A stretch of DNA of 64,000 bases from an uncultured Roseibium sp. (GCF_947499295.1 NZ_CANMNP010000010.1:1-64000), one strand, 5' to 3'. Shown: positions 30,284-42,095, counted from the first letter of the stretch. Numbers and translations: made by a program. The notes: a model not told the origin generated them from the letters alone.

Positions 30284-32067
30284 TCTTCACCTCCCAATTC
30301 GAAGAGGGGTAGTGCCGTCTTTGGTTCCTTATGATCGCTGTAGGGTACGTCGTCCTCCGTTACCTCCATTGCGTCTTCGCTTTCAATCAATGGAAGGTCT
30401 GCAATCCGGAGAGAATAATCGTCACGGCCCCATTCGCACTTCGCGAGGATCGAATGCGGAATTTTCTTGATCGTTAGATTTGGAAAACTGTCCTCGTTCG
30501 CATTGAATGCCTTGCAACAGACAAGGAGGGTTCGCTTCGGCCCCAATTCTTCAGACAGTTTTTTAAGAGCGTCGTAGGTTAGAGACTGGGTTGTGACATA
30601 GATGAAGTCGGTCTCGGTGGAGTGTCCATGCCTCCAATATTCCCCGGGGTCTTGACTAGGGGCATAGGTAAATCCGAGATGCTTACACAACGCCTCTGCT
30701 AACATGGCTGGATTATACTCTTGGGATATGATCCAGTTTCCAAAGCGGTCTTTTGTAAGTAAAGACGGCGCAAGGTGATAGAACCTAAATCCTCCACCAC
30801 CTTTCCAATTAGCGGCTGCGGTTATCCCGCTGGCGTCCTTTCCGTCGATGACAGATTGTATACGAGGAATGATGTGCGTCGTTGCATGATCGCCCAACTC
30901 AACCATGATCCATCTTCGACCCATTTTATGGGCAACGGCGCCTGTCGTTCCTGAACCGGCAAAGGAGTCGAGCACAATGTCTCCCGGAGAGGAAGCAAGT
31001 TCAATGCATCTTTTTAACAATGCTTCGGGTTTCTTGCCTTTTGGAAATTTGACCCCACCCTCGTTATGGAGATTGTTCGAAAGCAAATCATCCCAGATTG
31101 TCGTCAGGGGCTCACCGGCTATGTATTCTCCGTCGATTAACTTGAGTTTTGTAGTATAAAAAAGTATTCTCTCTCCATTAAAAAAATACATATCGGAAAG
31201 ATTGTCGCGTTCGAGCAATTTAACTTCGTTGCGCTTGCTTTTCGTTTCGTCAATTAGCGTACGTGCGGCAGCGCTCACCGCGTTGTAGTCTGGTCTTGCG
31301 AGGCGAACTACTGACTTTGCATTTTTGTGTACGAAGTCGGTGACTTTTTCCTCAAAGTCAGAACCTAGAGCTTTTTTCAGGCCACGCTCTGGAAGATCAA
31401 GCGATTGCGCGAAAGCTCGCGTGAGCGTAATAAAACGCCATGTTGAATAATGGTCGTCTATATTCTCAATAAACTGATTGTATCTCTTGTCTCGATCTGA
31501 ACGAGCAGTAAAAATGCGATTTGGCGTCCATTTAGATTTATCTTTTGAATAAATTAGAACGAAGTTCGAATTCGTTACTACGCCCGGATTGATCGATTTG
31601 TGTCCAGTTGCCGCGCCTTGTTTAAATGTTACGATTGAAATCCGATTGCTTCTTCCAAAAATTTCATCTGCGACAGCTATAATGTAAGCAAGCTCATTAT
31701 CGTCGATGTGAAGAAAAAGCGTCCCATCATCAGACAACAATCTATGAATTAATTGCAAGCGATCCCGCATGAGCGAAAGCCACAAGGAATGCTCGAGGCC
31801 ATCTTCGTAATGCTCAAATGCCTGCTGTGTATTGAACGGAGGGTCGATATATACGCACTTAATCTGTCTTTCGAAGTCGGCTTCAAGGGCCTTCAAGGCA
31901 AGTAAGTTATCTGCGTGAATGAGTAAGTTCTGAAACTGGTCGAATTCGGAATGCCGAACAGCAGCATGGTAGGAGAGGGTTTCATCTTCTACTAGAATTC
32001 GAGGTTCAAGCTTGTGAGCGTCGTTCTTTCCGATCCAGGTCAGCTCAAGACGCGTCTTCTTACTCAT
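30280..32067 (-). CDS. Type III Mod-like DNA methyltransferase
   Basis: YIDPPFNT (motif IV) preceding DSFAGSGTTG (motif I), beta-class order. Confidence 0.92.
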   Translation of the reverse strand: MSKKTRLELTWIGKNDAHKLEPRILVEDETLSYHAAVRHSEFDQFQNLLIHADNLLALKALEADFERQIKCVYIDPPFNTQQAFEHYEDGLEHSLWLSLMRDRLQLIHRLLSDDGTLFLHIDDNELAYIIAVADEIFGRSNRISIVTFKQGAATGHKSINPGVVTNSNFVLIYSKDKSKWTPNRIFTARSDRDKRYNQFIENIDDHYSTWRFITLTRAFAQSLDLPERGLKKALGSDFEEKVTDFVHKNAKSVVRLARPDYNAVSAAARTLIDETKSKRNEVKLLERDNLSDMYFFNGERILFYTTKLKLIDGEYIAGEPLTTIWDDLLSNNLHNEGGVKFPKGKKPEALLKRCIELASSPGDIVLDSFAGSGTTGAVAHKMGRRWIMVELGDHATTHIIPRIQSVIDGKDASGITAAANWKGGGGFRFYHLAPSLLTKDRFGNWIISQEYNPAMLAEALCKHLGFTYAPSQDPGEYWRHGHSTETDFIYVTTQSLTYDALKKLSEELGPKRTLLVCCKAFNANEDSFPNLTIKKIPHSILAKCEWGRDDYSLRIADLPLIESEDAMEVTEDDVPYSDHKEPKTALPLFELGGEE

Positions 32068-34949
32068 GCTTCAATCTCCCACCGGATCGTCATCACCGGT
32101 GTAACATTCGGGGTGATCGCCAGCTTGGCGGCGACCTCGTCCAGCTTGGTGTCGACTTCTTGGCGGATCTCACGGAGGGTCTTGAACGTGGACAGTTTGA
32201 GTTCGTCCCGTTCCTCCTCGAGCTTCTTGATCCGCCGTTCCTCGGTCAATTTCTCGCCCAGGGGAATAGCTTGATTACTTCGTAGGGCCTTGCGGGCCGC
32301 GCGCGCTTCGATGTCCAATTCCTTGACCCGGAGATCGTTGGCCCTTTCAAGATCCTCGGCATAAGCCTCGAGCTTCTCCGTTTCCTCATCGAGCCACTTC
32401 CGGTTCTCCTCCTCGGCAAGCTTTTCCGCCTCGGCGAGGGCGATCCGGTCAATTGCCGCCATCTGGTCAGCCGGATAGGTGTTGTCGATGTCGCCAACGA
32501 ACGCGGGCAGCTGGAACAGCCGTTCAGCCGTATCCTGCGCCACGATGGAGCCGTCATCTGTAACAGCGGCGAGAACCACGCTATCGCGCGATCCCATGGC
32601 CGTTTCAGCCTTCAACAGGGATACTCGCAACCAACCCGCTTTCCCGAGATAAGCTTCCAGATCGGACAGCCTCGGCTGGCCCTCATCGCGATAACCCTGA
32701 TAGTTGAAAGTAAGCTTCGCGTCCGGAAGGGAGCGAGCCATCGTTTCCCGAACAAGTTCGTCGGCGAGCGTGCCGTCGCCTAGGCGAAAGAATTGCCAGC
32801 CGCGTTGATCTGCCTCAGGCCAAACGGTCGACCAAGTCTTTCCCCCATGATCAAAGCTCGGAATGTCATCGTTTCGGAATGTCGATCCCGGCAATTCGGC
32901 GCGGGCGAGAAGCCACAGTCTCCTTTCGAACTCCGACATGGTTCGTTCGATTTCGCCGCCCCTCTGCCGGAGCATGTCGACGATCGAGGCGTCAAATAGA
33001 TCGAAGAGCTGTTGTCGGGTCTCCGCCATGTCGGCCTTGATCTGATCTTCCAGTTCGACTTCCAGCCGCTGGAACGCCTCGTTCACTTCGGTCTCGGTTC
33101 GACATGCCTGAACGACGGAAAGGATCTTCTTCTCGAAGTCGATCCCGGACTCAATAGCGCCAAGGACTTGGTCACTTGCACCGAACAGGCCTTCGAACAA
33201 TCTGAACTTGTTGCTCAGCAGCTCGTAGATCCGCTGTTCCGCGCGGTTCTTGCGGTTCAGCATGTTCACGACGGTGACGTCGATCTTCTGTCCATACCGA
33301 TGGCAACGTCCGATCCGCTGTTCAACACGCTGAGGGTTCCACGGAAGATCGAAGTTGATGAGAAGGGAGCAGAACTGGAGGTTGATGCCTTCGGCGCCGG
33401 ACTCTGTCGCAATCAGGATCGTTTTCTTGTCTGACTTGAAGGCGTGGACAATCGCACTCTTCATGTCGGCGGCTTTTGATCCGGAAACAGCGTCGGTGCC
33501 AGCCTTTTCCGTCAGCCATTCCTTGTAGATTTTTTGGCTTTCCGGATCGCTGTTGGAGCCATTCATAAGAACAACTTCGCCAGCGTAGCCATTCTGGGAG
33601 AGGATTTCAGCAAGGTATTTTTGGGTGCGAACGGACTCGGTGAAGATTACAGCCTTTCGCTGGCCGCCACGAGCGACGACCTCATCGAGCACTTCCGGAA
33701 GACGCTTGAGGAGCTTGTCGCCCTTGGAGTTGTTTCCGATCGACCTGGCGAGGTCGAGATATCCCTCAAGTTCCGCGATTTCCGCCGCCAGTTTGGCCTG
33801 ATCGACAACGGGCGTCTCGTCAGCGTCTTCCTGCTGGCCCGAATTATTGTCGTCCCCGGCAAGAGCGGCGTCATCTGCGATCTCTTCCGCAACCTCAGCG
33901 GTATCGTCAATGTCTTCGACGACACATTCATCTGCGACCAGATTGCGCTTCAAGCGGGCGATGACGTTCTCGAGGAAAAGTATGATCGCGGCAACAGACG
34001 ATCCAAGCGTCTTCCGAGCGCCGATTAAGACCAACTGGTTCGGTTTTGACCCGAAAGCGATAGATTCTGGGTTCTGGAGGTATGCGGAAACACCTTCGTA
34101 GAGTCGCTCTTCGAGACTGTAAGGTTCGAAATCGAACGTGACGGCCAGCCGGTTCGTGTAGTTCACGTGACCTGCCGCCTGAACGTCGCGCCTCAGGTGT
34201 CTCTTATAAAGCGGCGCCATCCGGCGACGAAGGGAGAGCAGCGACGCCTTGTCTGTCGCTCTTCCGTACATAACCCTGAAAGACTGCTCGTCTCCAAAGA
34301 AGTGGTCATCAATCATGGAAACGAGGCCGTAGAGTTCCATGAGCGTGTTCTGCAACGGGGTGGCAGTCAGTAAAACCTTGAAGCGTGATGACAGCGCTTC
34401 CTTAAGACGCTTAGCCTGAGCCGCAACGTTGCGTTTGTAGACATTCCGGAGGCGGTGGGCTTCGTCGATCACGACCAGATCCCAGCCGATACGATGAACC
34501 TCATCCGCGTTGCGCGCGGCGTATTGGTACGAAGTAATGATAATGGCAGAGGAATTTTCGAAAGGGCGCTGTTGTCCACCCTTGACCGCGTCCCGGTATG
34601 TCTTTGAATCAAGGATCACACTCGGGAGAGAGAACTTTTCCTGCAATTCCTGTTGCCATTGGGTCCGCAATGATGCCGGAGCAATCAGCAGTATGTTGCG
34701 TTTCCGCTCAGCCCATTTTTGAGCAATTACGAGGCAGGCTTCGATGGTCTTTCCGAGGCCGACCTCGTCGGCGAGGATGACGCCCTTGGATAGCGGCGAG
34801 TGCAAAGCAAACCGCGCGGCTTCAACCTGATGAGGCTTCATCTCCACCCGCGCCGTGGACAATGACTTCGCAAACGCTTCGTCGCTTCTTCCTTCAAGCG
34901 TAATGCGATTGGCGAAGAACTTACTGTGATAATGCGTGTAACCTGTCAT
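32064..34949 (-). CDS. SNF2/HepA(RapA)-like helicase
   Basis: GVILADEVGLGKTIEA, VVIDEAHRLRN, LLTATPLQNTLMELYGLVSMID, QRVEQRIGRCHRYGQ. Confidence 0.93.
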   Translation of the reverse strand: MTGYTHYHSKFFANRITLEGRSDEAFAKSLSTARVEMKPHQVEAARFALHSPLSKGVILADEVGLGKTIEACLVIAQKWAERKRNILLIAPASLRTQWQQELQEKFSLPSVILDSKTYRDAVKGGQQRPFENSSAIIITSYQYAARNADEVHRIGWDLVVIDEAHRLRNVYKRNVAAQAKRLKEALSSRFKVLLTATPLQNTLMELYGLVSMIDDHFFGDEQSFRVMYGRATDKASLLSLRRRMAPLYKRHLRRDVQAAGHVNYTNRLAVTFDFEPYSLEERLYEGVSAYLQNPESIAFGSKPNQLVLIGARKTLGSSVAAIILFLENVIARLKRNLVADECVVEDIDDTAEVAEEIADDAALAGDDNNSGQQEDADETPVVDQAKLAAEIAELEGYLDLARSIGNNSKGDKLLKRLPEVLDEVVARGGQRKAVIFTESVRTQKYLAEILSQNGYAGEVVLMNGSNSDPESQKIYKEWLTEKAGTDAVSGSKAADMKSAIVHAFKSDKKTILIATESGAEGINLQFCSLLINFDLPWNPQRVEQRIGRCHRYGQKIDVTVVNMLNRKNRAEQRIYELLSNKFRLFEGLFGASDQVLGAIESGIDFEKKILSVVQACRTETEVNEAFQRLEVELEDQIKADMAETRQQLFDLFDASIVDMLRQRGGEIERTMSEFERRLWLLARAELPGSTFRNDDIPSFDHGGKTWSTVWPEADQRGWQFFRLGDGTLADELVRETMARSLPDAKLTFNYQGYRDEGQPRLSDLEAYLGKAGWLRVSLLKAETAMGSRDSVVLAAVTDDGSIVAQDTAERLFQLPAFVGDIDNTYPADQMAAIDRIALAEAEKLAEEENRKWLDEETEKLEAYAEDLERANDLRVKELDIEARAARKALRSNQAIPLGEKLTEERRIKKLEEERDELKLSTFKTLREIRQEVDTKLDEVAAKLAITPNVTPVMTIRWEIEA

Positions 34950-35061
34950 GGATGCCCCGACTCAAACCGTGGGAATGAGACCAGAACGGGCGCCCATCTA
35001 CAAGTTTAACTTGTGAAAACTCCAACTAGGTGTGGAACATCGGAAAGGCGATGGAGGGCGC

Positions 35062-35370
35062 TTATTGCTCCGCAGCTTCGTCACGGATCAATTGCGTGAA
35101 ATCTTCGATTTCAGAAATAAGTCGCGGTCCATACCGGGCCATAAATTTCCCGGCGTTCGTCAAGTCCTTGCGTTGAGGTCCGCCGAAAAGCTGGACGCCG
35201 AGGAACGTTTCGATCCTTTTGACTCGATCAGTAATGACCGATTTCTGTATCCCGTTGCGCGCAGCTATTCGGTCGCGCGCGCCGTCGACATTTGTCGATG
35301 CCTCAACCATCAGATCGACGGTCAGGCTCAAGTCGGTCAAACGCATTTGATCTTGGATTTCACGCGGCAC
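35062..35370 (-). CDS. Standalone LysR-type HTH domain protein (102 aa)
   Basis: ARDRIAARNGIQKSVITDRVKRIETFLGVQLFGGPQRKDLTNAG resembles a LysR N-terminal HTH; no effector domain. Confidence 0.6.
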   Translation of the reverse strand: MPREIQDQMRLTDLSLTVDLMVEASTNVDGARDRIAARNGIQKSVITDRVKRIETFLGVQLFGGPQRKDLTNAGKFMARYGPRLISEIEDFTQLIRDEAAEQ

Positions 35371-35427
35371 AGTTTGTTCCCTTTGTAATCACTTCTCTGG
35401 CTCGCTCTGGTGCGTGCGTTCAAGAAT

Positions 35428-37134
35428 TCAGGCACGCGCTTCCGTCCGACGTCGCCGCGAACGAAGAGAGCGTGGGGAAGGAATAGACCCGGAAGGGTCG
35501 GAATGGCTTTTCAGGAAATCGAGGGGAAGGGGGCTTTCAAAACCCTCAACGACTTCCTTGAGCTTGGATACCGTCATCCTTTTTTCGTAGGTCGCACCTT
35601 CCCCCCGAAGCCCCTCATGGCCCATGACCGAGTTAATGTGGCGTTCTAGATAGTCAGATGATGCCAGAACGGTCTTGAAGGTATGCCTGAAGGAGTGAAA
35701 GACTACTTTCCGGCCGAAACCGAGGCCGGTTTTCAGTCGAGAAAATTCACGACTGAATTCGGCACCAAGTTTATTATCTCTGTTCGGTACCATGCCGGGA
35801 AAAAGTCTGTTTGAGTTCTCCTGAAGGCGCTTTTCTACAAGCTCAAGAAGACCGTGTTCGATAAGCCAAGAATGGATCGGAATTCTGCGCTCACCGGCTT
35901 CTGTTTTAGGATCCCAACCGTCCGGATGCCGCTGAATGACAAAGCAGGGGATGCCGTTCAGCGTAGCAATGTCATGGCTGGGTCGTAGGCGGCAGATTTC
36001 CTCCAATCTCATTCCTGAATGTAAAGAAATCAAAGGAAGCCAATGCAACGCGCTGTCTGCTGATGCTGTCCTGTAATCCCCCGATCTGAACAATCGATCG
36101 AGGCCTTCCGCTGACCAGTCATCCCGATCTCGGCTGCTTGATTTCGTACCCGGGAATGAATGTCCTGAGAAAGGGCTTTCTCCGTACGGAAGATGGCGTT
36201 GGTGCGTCAACCATGCCCAATAACCGTTCATGGCCGTCATATGCCGTTTGACGGTTTTCATGGTTGCGCGATCCGCGCCAGTTTTATCGGCTTGCTCGAT
36301 TGCTTTGAGGGCATGAACAGCCCGTCCTTTGCCATGTGTCGAAGGTAGCCGGAGGAGCTGCGAACGGAAAATGGCGGCGTCCTCGCGAGAAACTGCACCG
36401 ACACGTTTGTTGCCGATAATCTCGCTGAACAGACGCACGGCTACACCGTACTGCCGGGCTGAATGAGAGCTGATTGCTTTCCGGTCACCCCAGCCCATGG
36501 TTAGTGCGTTCTGCCATTCGGTCGAGTACTTCAGCACCTCTGGGGTATTCAATTGGACGGTTGACTGAGTGGACTGTTGTTTCGGATCAGATGGAGAAGA
36601 CGATGCCTCGATCTCTTCGGGACGGAAAACCTCTTGAATGCGTCGTTCCACCCTCTCGGTGAGCATGGAGACGAGCACCTCGAGAGTTCGAGCAATCGTC
36701 TGATTGTCGAATGGTCCTGGATAACCGGCCGATGAAAGCGCCGCGTACGCCTCGTGGTCCCATTCTTGTTCCGCGGTCCAACCTTCGTTTCCCTGAGTCA
36801 GAAGGCGATAGGGAACGTCTTCGCTCTCGTAACGCAATTCTGCGGGCGTCATTTGATCCAGGACCGCTGTAATATTTCTCTGCCAACTGGGCTTCGATAA
36901 CCAGTGGCGAGCTGATGCGCGGATGTCTTCATCCGTCAGAGAAAAATCCTCGGCCAAGTCGAAAAGCCTTTCAGAAACAAGGTAAAGAGCCGCTGCTCGT
37001 CTTCTTGCTTCACTACGCACGGAAGTTTTTAAAGTGCGGTAAATTTCCTTGAGGCCAATTCGAGGTTGCAGTCGCTCTGGAACCCTTCTGCGGAATGAAA
37101 AACCGGAGCCTTCCCGGAAGAAATAATCGGGCAT
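35428..37134 (-). CDS. Tyrosine recombinase/integrase
   Basis: SGMRLEEICRL (Arg box), HSFRHTF, VMGHEGLRGEGATYEKRM; adjacent to tRNA-Gln. Confidence 0.93.
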   Translation of the reverse strand: MPDYFFREGSGFSFRRRVPERLQPRIGLKEIYRTLKTSVRSEARRRAAALYLVSERLFDLAEDFSLTDEDIRASARHWLSKPSWQRNITAVLDQMTPAELRYESEDVPYRLLTQGNEGWTAEQEWDHEAYAALSSAGYPGPFDNQTIARTLEVLVSMLTERVERRIQEVFRPEEIEASSSPSDPKQQSTQSTVQLNTPEVLKYSTEWQNALTMGWGDRKAISSHSARQYGVAVRLFSEIIGNKRVGAVSREDAAIFRSQLLRLPSTHGKGRAVHALKAIEQADKTGADRATMKTVKRHMTAMNGYWAWLTHQRHLPYGESPFSGHSFPGTKSSSRDRDDWSAEGLDRLFRSGDYRTASADSALHWLPLISLHSGMRLEEICRLRPSHDIATLNGIPCFVIQRHPDGWDPKTEAGERRIPIHSWLIEHGLLELVEKRLQENSNRLFPGMVPNRDNKLGAEFSREFSRLKTGLGFGRKVVFHSFRHTFKTVLASSDYLERHINSVMGHEGLRGEGATYEKRMTVSKLKEVVEGFESPLPLDFLKSHSDPSGSIPSPRSLRSRRRRTEARA

Positions 37135-37217
37135 CAGCCACCCTCTGTGGGGGTACTGCGTGGGGGGATTCCCGAAGCAGGCGAATGCGCGCTAAATCAT
37201 TGAAATATTTGAATGGT

Positions 37218-37240
37218 TTGGCTGGGGAACCTGGATTCGA
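37218..37240. repeat. Proximal att site inside the intact tRNA-Gln
   Basis: Identical to 19022-19044; covers the 3' half of the T-arm, acceptor stem and CCA. Confidence 0.92.
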
Positions 37241-37292
37241 ACCAGGACTAACGGAGTCAGAGTCCGTGGGTCTACCGTTAACCTATTCCCCA
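37219..37292 (-). tRNA. tRNA-Gln(CTG)
   Basis: TGGGGAATAGGTTAACGGTAGACCCACGGACTCTGACTCCGTTAGTCCTGGTTCGAATCCAGGTTCCCCAGCCA; paired acceptor stem, anticodon loop CTCTGAC, encoded CCA. Confidence 0.95.
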
Positions 37293-37575
37293 ATCGGGCT
37301 CACTTTGTGAGCAATGTGTTTCGAGTGGAACACGTTTCCACCTCGAACAGGTGAGCCGCATATACATCCATCATATTCTTTATTGCAAGGCCCGTTTTTG
37401 ACTTTTTTGAAAATTCGACCGGACCATGGTCTCGGAGACATTCCGATAGGTTCCGGTCTCGTAAGTGCTTTTCCATCCGCCATCAACCTGTTACAGTTTT
37501 TGCAACGAAAGATACGGTTGCGAACCGCGCCAATGGAAACCATGTCGGCTGCGGCGGCGACCTGAAAGGCAAAAA

Positions 37576-39303
37576 GTGACTCAGTCAGGTCAGGAACCGC
37601 CCGATTCCGGGCGTGGTATCCCTGATGAGTCCGGGAACAGCGGAGCTTCGTCGGAGCTCCGGACCACGGGTAGAAGGCGTCGAAAGCGCCGTTCTGGCAG
37701 TGGTGCAAAAGGCTCTCCCGTCACACAAAACGGTGTGGCGGCTGCGTCATTTGAAGGGAAGGGACAAAACCCGACCCTTGCTGTCTCCGGATCCATCAGT
37801 ACATCGCATGACAATCAGGCGCGGCCATCGACCGATGGTGAAGACTCGGCATCGACACAAAAACGGCGCAGAAAGCGTCGACGCGGTCGTGCAAAATCTC
37901 AAACCGAACAGGCCTCCGGCACACACCAGCAACAACACGCTCTCAACCCGCATTCTTCGTCGCAACCGCAACCTGGTGCGGAAGGGGTCACCAGTCCAAA
38001 AGGCAAGAAAGCGGCGAGGCGGCGTGGCCGTAAACGGTGGCAGGCGCGCAACAATCAAGGTGTTGAGCAACAGGCAGTCAGCGGCAATCGTGCCAGCAAC
38101 GTAACCTCGCAAAATGTCTCAGGTCCAACCGAGGAAAGTCTGAAGCCACAATCAAGGCAGAGATCTGAGGCAAAATCCGACAATTGGGCCACATCGGCAA
38201 CCGGTGAGTTTCAGAAACCCAAAAGGCCTCAGGGATATCGTCCCAAAGCACCTCATGGACAAAACAGCAGCCCTCTTTATGCAGCGCTGGATCTCGGCAC
38301 AAACAATTGTCGGCTCTTGATTGCCAGGCCGGAAGAACGTGGATTTCGTGTTGTCGATGCCTATTCAAGAATAGTTCGACTGGGTGAAGGCGTCGATTCG
38401 CAGAAGCGACTGAGCGATGCGGCGATGGACCGGGCAATTGAGGCACTCGCGAATTGTCATCGCAAACTCTCTGACCGCGGTGTTGCACGCTCAAGATTGA
38501 TTGCCACTGAGGCGTGCCGGGCGGCAGAAAACGGATCCGAATTCATTGACCGGGTGAAGACCGAAACCGGCCTTGCTCTGGAGGTGGTCAACAGGGAAAC
38601 GGAGGCGCGTCTGGCAGTTGCCGGATGTGCGTCGCTTGTCGACCATGAGGCCGATGGTGTCATCTTGTTCGATATCGGAGGAGGATCTTCCGAAATTGTC
38701 TGGCTCGATCTTCGCAATCGGTGCGGTGCTCGTGGCTATGCGCTGACACGGTTCATCCGGTCCTGGATTTCACTACCGGTTGGAGTGGTGAATTTGGCGG
38801 AACGGCACGGTGGTGTTCATGTCACGCCAGATATATTCGAAGCGATGGTTGAAGACGCAGCCGACCACCTTGCTGCGTTCAATCTTGCTAACAATCTCAC
38901 TGAAGCAATCGCTTCCGGCCGTGTTCATATGCTCGGCACCTCTGGCACGGTGACGACGCTGGCCGGTGTCCATCTCGGGCTCAAACGCTATGACCGGCGC
39001 CGGGTCGACGGAACGTGGCTCGATGACAGTGATGTTTCCAGAATGATTGATGAGCTGCGCGACATGCCTTATGAGGCGCGCATGGAGAACCCTTGCATCG
39101 GTGCAGATCGCGCAGATCTTGTGCTGGCAGGCTGTGCAATTTTAGAAGCAATTCGACGTCGTTGGACCTGCCCGAGGCTCCGAGTTGCCGACCGGGGCCT
39201 GCGCGAAGGTATCCTGACCGAGTTGATGGCGGCCGACGGAGTTTGGGCGCGTCGCAGATCGAGGTCGCGTTTCGACCGTGGCCGCCAAGGAAACAGAGCA
39301 TGA
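37576..39303 (+). CDS. Ppx/GppA family phosphatase with basic low-complexity N-terminal extension
   Basis: [34 protein letters not shown] start at 37576 likely. Confidence 0.9.
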   Translation: MTQSGQEPPDSGRGIPDESGNSGASSELRTTGRRRRKRRSGSGAKGSPVTQNGVAAASFEGKGQNPTLAVSGSISTSHDNQARPSTDGEDSASTQKRRRKRRRGRAKSQTEQASGTHQQQHALNPHSSSQPQPGAEGVTSPKGKKAARRRGRKRWQARNNQGVEQQAVSGNRASNVTSQNVSGPTEESLKPQSRQRSEAKSDNWATSATGEFQKPKRPQGYRPKAPHGQNSSPLYAALDLGTNNCRLLIARPEERGFRVVDAYSRIVRLGEGVDSQKRLSDAAMDRAIEALANCHRKLSDRGVARSRLIATEACRAAENGSEFIDRVKTETGLALEVVNRETEARLAVAGCASLVDHEADGVILFDIGGGSSEIVWLDLRNRCGARGYALTRFIRSWISLPVGVVNLAERHGGVHVTPDIFEAMVEDAADHLAAFNLANNLTEAIASGRVHMLGTSGTVTTLAGVHLGLKRYDRRRVDGTWLDDSDVSRMIDELRDMPYEARMENPCIGADRADLVLAGCAILEAIRRRWTCPRLRVADRGLREGILTELMAADGVWARRRSRSRFDRGRQGNRA

Positions 39304-40010
39304 GCCGTTCAAAAAAAGGATCCGGAGATCGCGGGCTCCACGTCAAGGTGAAAACCGCAGCTGGCCGTCGGGAGTCGTCCACGCGCTGGTTGGAGCGTCA
39401 ATTGAACGATCCCTACGTTCGTCGCGCCAAGATCGACGGCTACAGATCCCGAGCTGCCTATAAGCTGATTGAAATTGACGATAAACATAAGCTGCTTAAG
39501 CCTGGATACCGCGTCGTTGACCTTGGGTCTGCGCCTGGAGGCTGGTGTCAAGTTGCGGCTCAGCGGGTGCAATCAAGCATCGAGGCTCCCAAAGTCGTTG
39601 GGATCGATTACCTGGACATGGACCATGTTCGCGGTGCGACGTTCCTGAAGAAAGACTTCCTGGATGATGATGCACCGGCAGTGCTCATGGAAGCTCTTGG
39701 GGGGCAAAAACCCGATGTCGTTCTTTCGGATATGGCAGCTCCGACAACAGGTCACAAGCAAACCGATCACCTGCGTACAACACACCTGTTCGAGATCGCT
39801 GTCGATTTTGCGAGGCAAAATCTGGTTCCAGGGGGATCATTTCTGGCGAAAGTGTTCAGGGGCGGCACTGAAAATGCGCTCCTGCGAGATCTGAAAAGAG
39901 ACTTCAAGACTGTCGCGCATTTGAAACCACCTGCTAGCCGCAAGGAAAGTCCGGAGCTATATGTGATTGCAAAAGGATTTAGGGGTACGGAACCCGAGCC
40001 CCAATCTTGA
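39300..40010 (+). CDS. rlmE: 23S rRNA (uridine-2'-O-)-methyltransferase RlmE/FtsJ
   Basis: [29 protein letters not shown] overlaps the ppx-like stop. Confidence 0.92.
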   Translation: MSRSKKGSGDRGLHVKVKTAAGRRESSTRWLERQLNDPYVRRAKIDGYRSRAAYKLIEIDDKHKLLKPGYRVVDLGSAPGGWCQVAAQRVQSSIEAPKVVGIDYLDMDHVRGATFLKKDFLDDDAPAVLMEALGGQKPDVVLSDMAAPTTGHKQTDHLRTTHLFEIAVDFARQNLVPGGSFLAKVFRGGTENALLRDLKRDFKTVAHLKPPASRKESPELYVIAKGFRGTEPEPQS

Positions 40011-40083
40011 TGCGTTGCTTAGAATGACCGAATTTTGAAGCGCAGACAGGTATGACTTGAATGCTCGTACGGGGTTCATATCA

Positions 40084-40458
40084 ATGGCAAATACAGAGGA
40101 CTTCAAAAGGGCCCTTCAAAAGTCATGGAGCCTTGAATCCAGTACCCTCTGGTCAGTGGATGTACCTGCCGCCGGTCAATGTGGTGTTACGGCCCTTGTT
40201 GCAAATGACATCTTGAACGCCCGGATTGTCAAAACCCGCTTTGGCCTCTCTTGGCACTTTTACAACTTGATCGACGGGCACCGATACGACTTTACGCAAA
40301 GCCAGTTCGAGTATCCGATCGTCTATGATGACATTCCAGCCTCGAGGGAAGAGGCTCTGGCCGACACGAACGCCCAGCAATATGATTATTTGCGCGAGGC
40401 AGTGATTGCTGCCCTTTTGACAGAACTGGATGGGGATAATTCTTCGGATCCAGTATGA
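40084..40458 (+). CDS. YunG-like family protein
   Basis: KSWSLESSTLWS...GQCGVTALVANDI. Confidence 0.6.
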   Translation: MANTEDFKRALQKSWSLESSTLWSVDVPAAGQCGVTALVANDILNARIVKTRFGLSWHFYNLIDGHRYDFTQSQFEYPIVYDDIPASREEALADTNAQQYDYLREAVIAALLTELDGDNSSDPV

Positions 40459-40490
40459 CCCTTTTCATTCTGTCACCTGCGTGTTATTGA

Positions 40491-42095
<1,605 letters not shown>

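Larger units (their letters stand above)
19022..37240. mobile_element. Integrative mobilizable element / genomic island in tRNA-Gln (about 18.2 kb)
   Basis: Perfect 23-bp direct repeat TTGGCTGGGGAACCTGGATTCGA at 19022-19044 and 37218-37240; integrase next to the tRNA end; relaxase and MobC inside; no T4SS genes seen. Confidence 0.92.

Noticed and set aside
25900-34949. DISARM system
   Set aside because: SNF2 helicase and methylase present, but no DrmA, DrmB or DrmC-like ORF in the island; Mod and Res have type III organisation.
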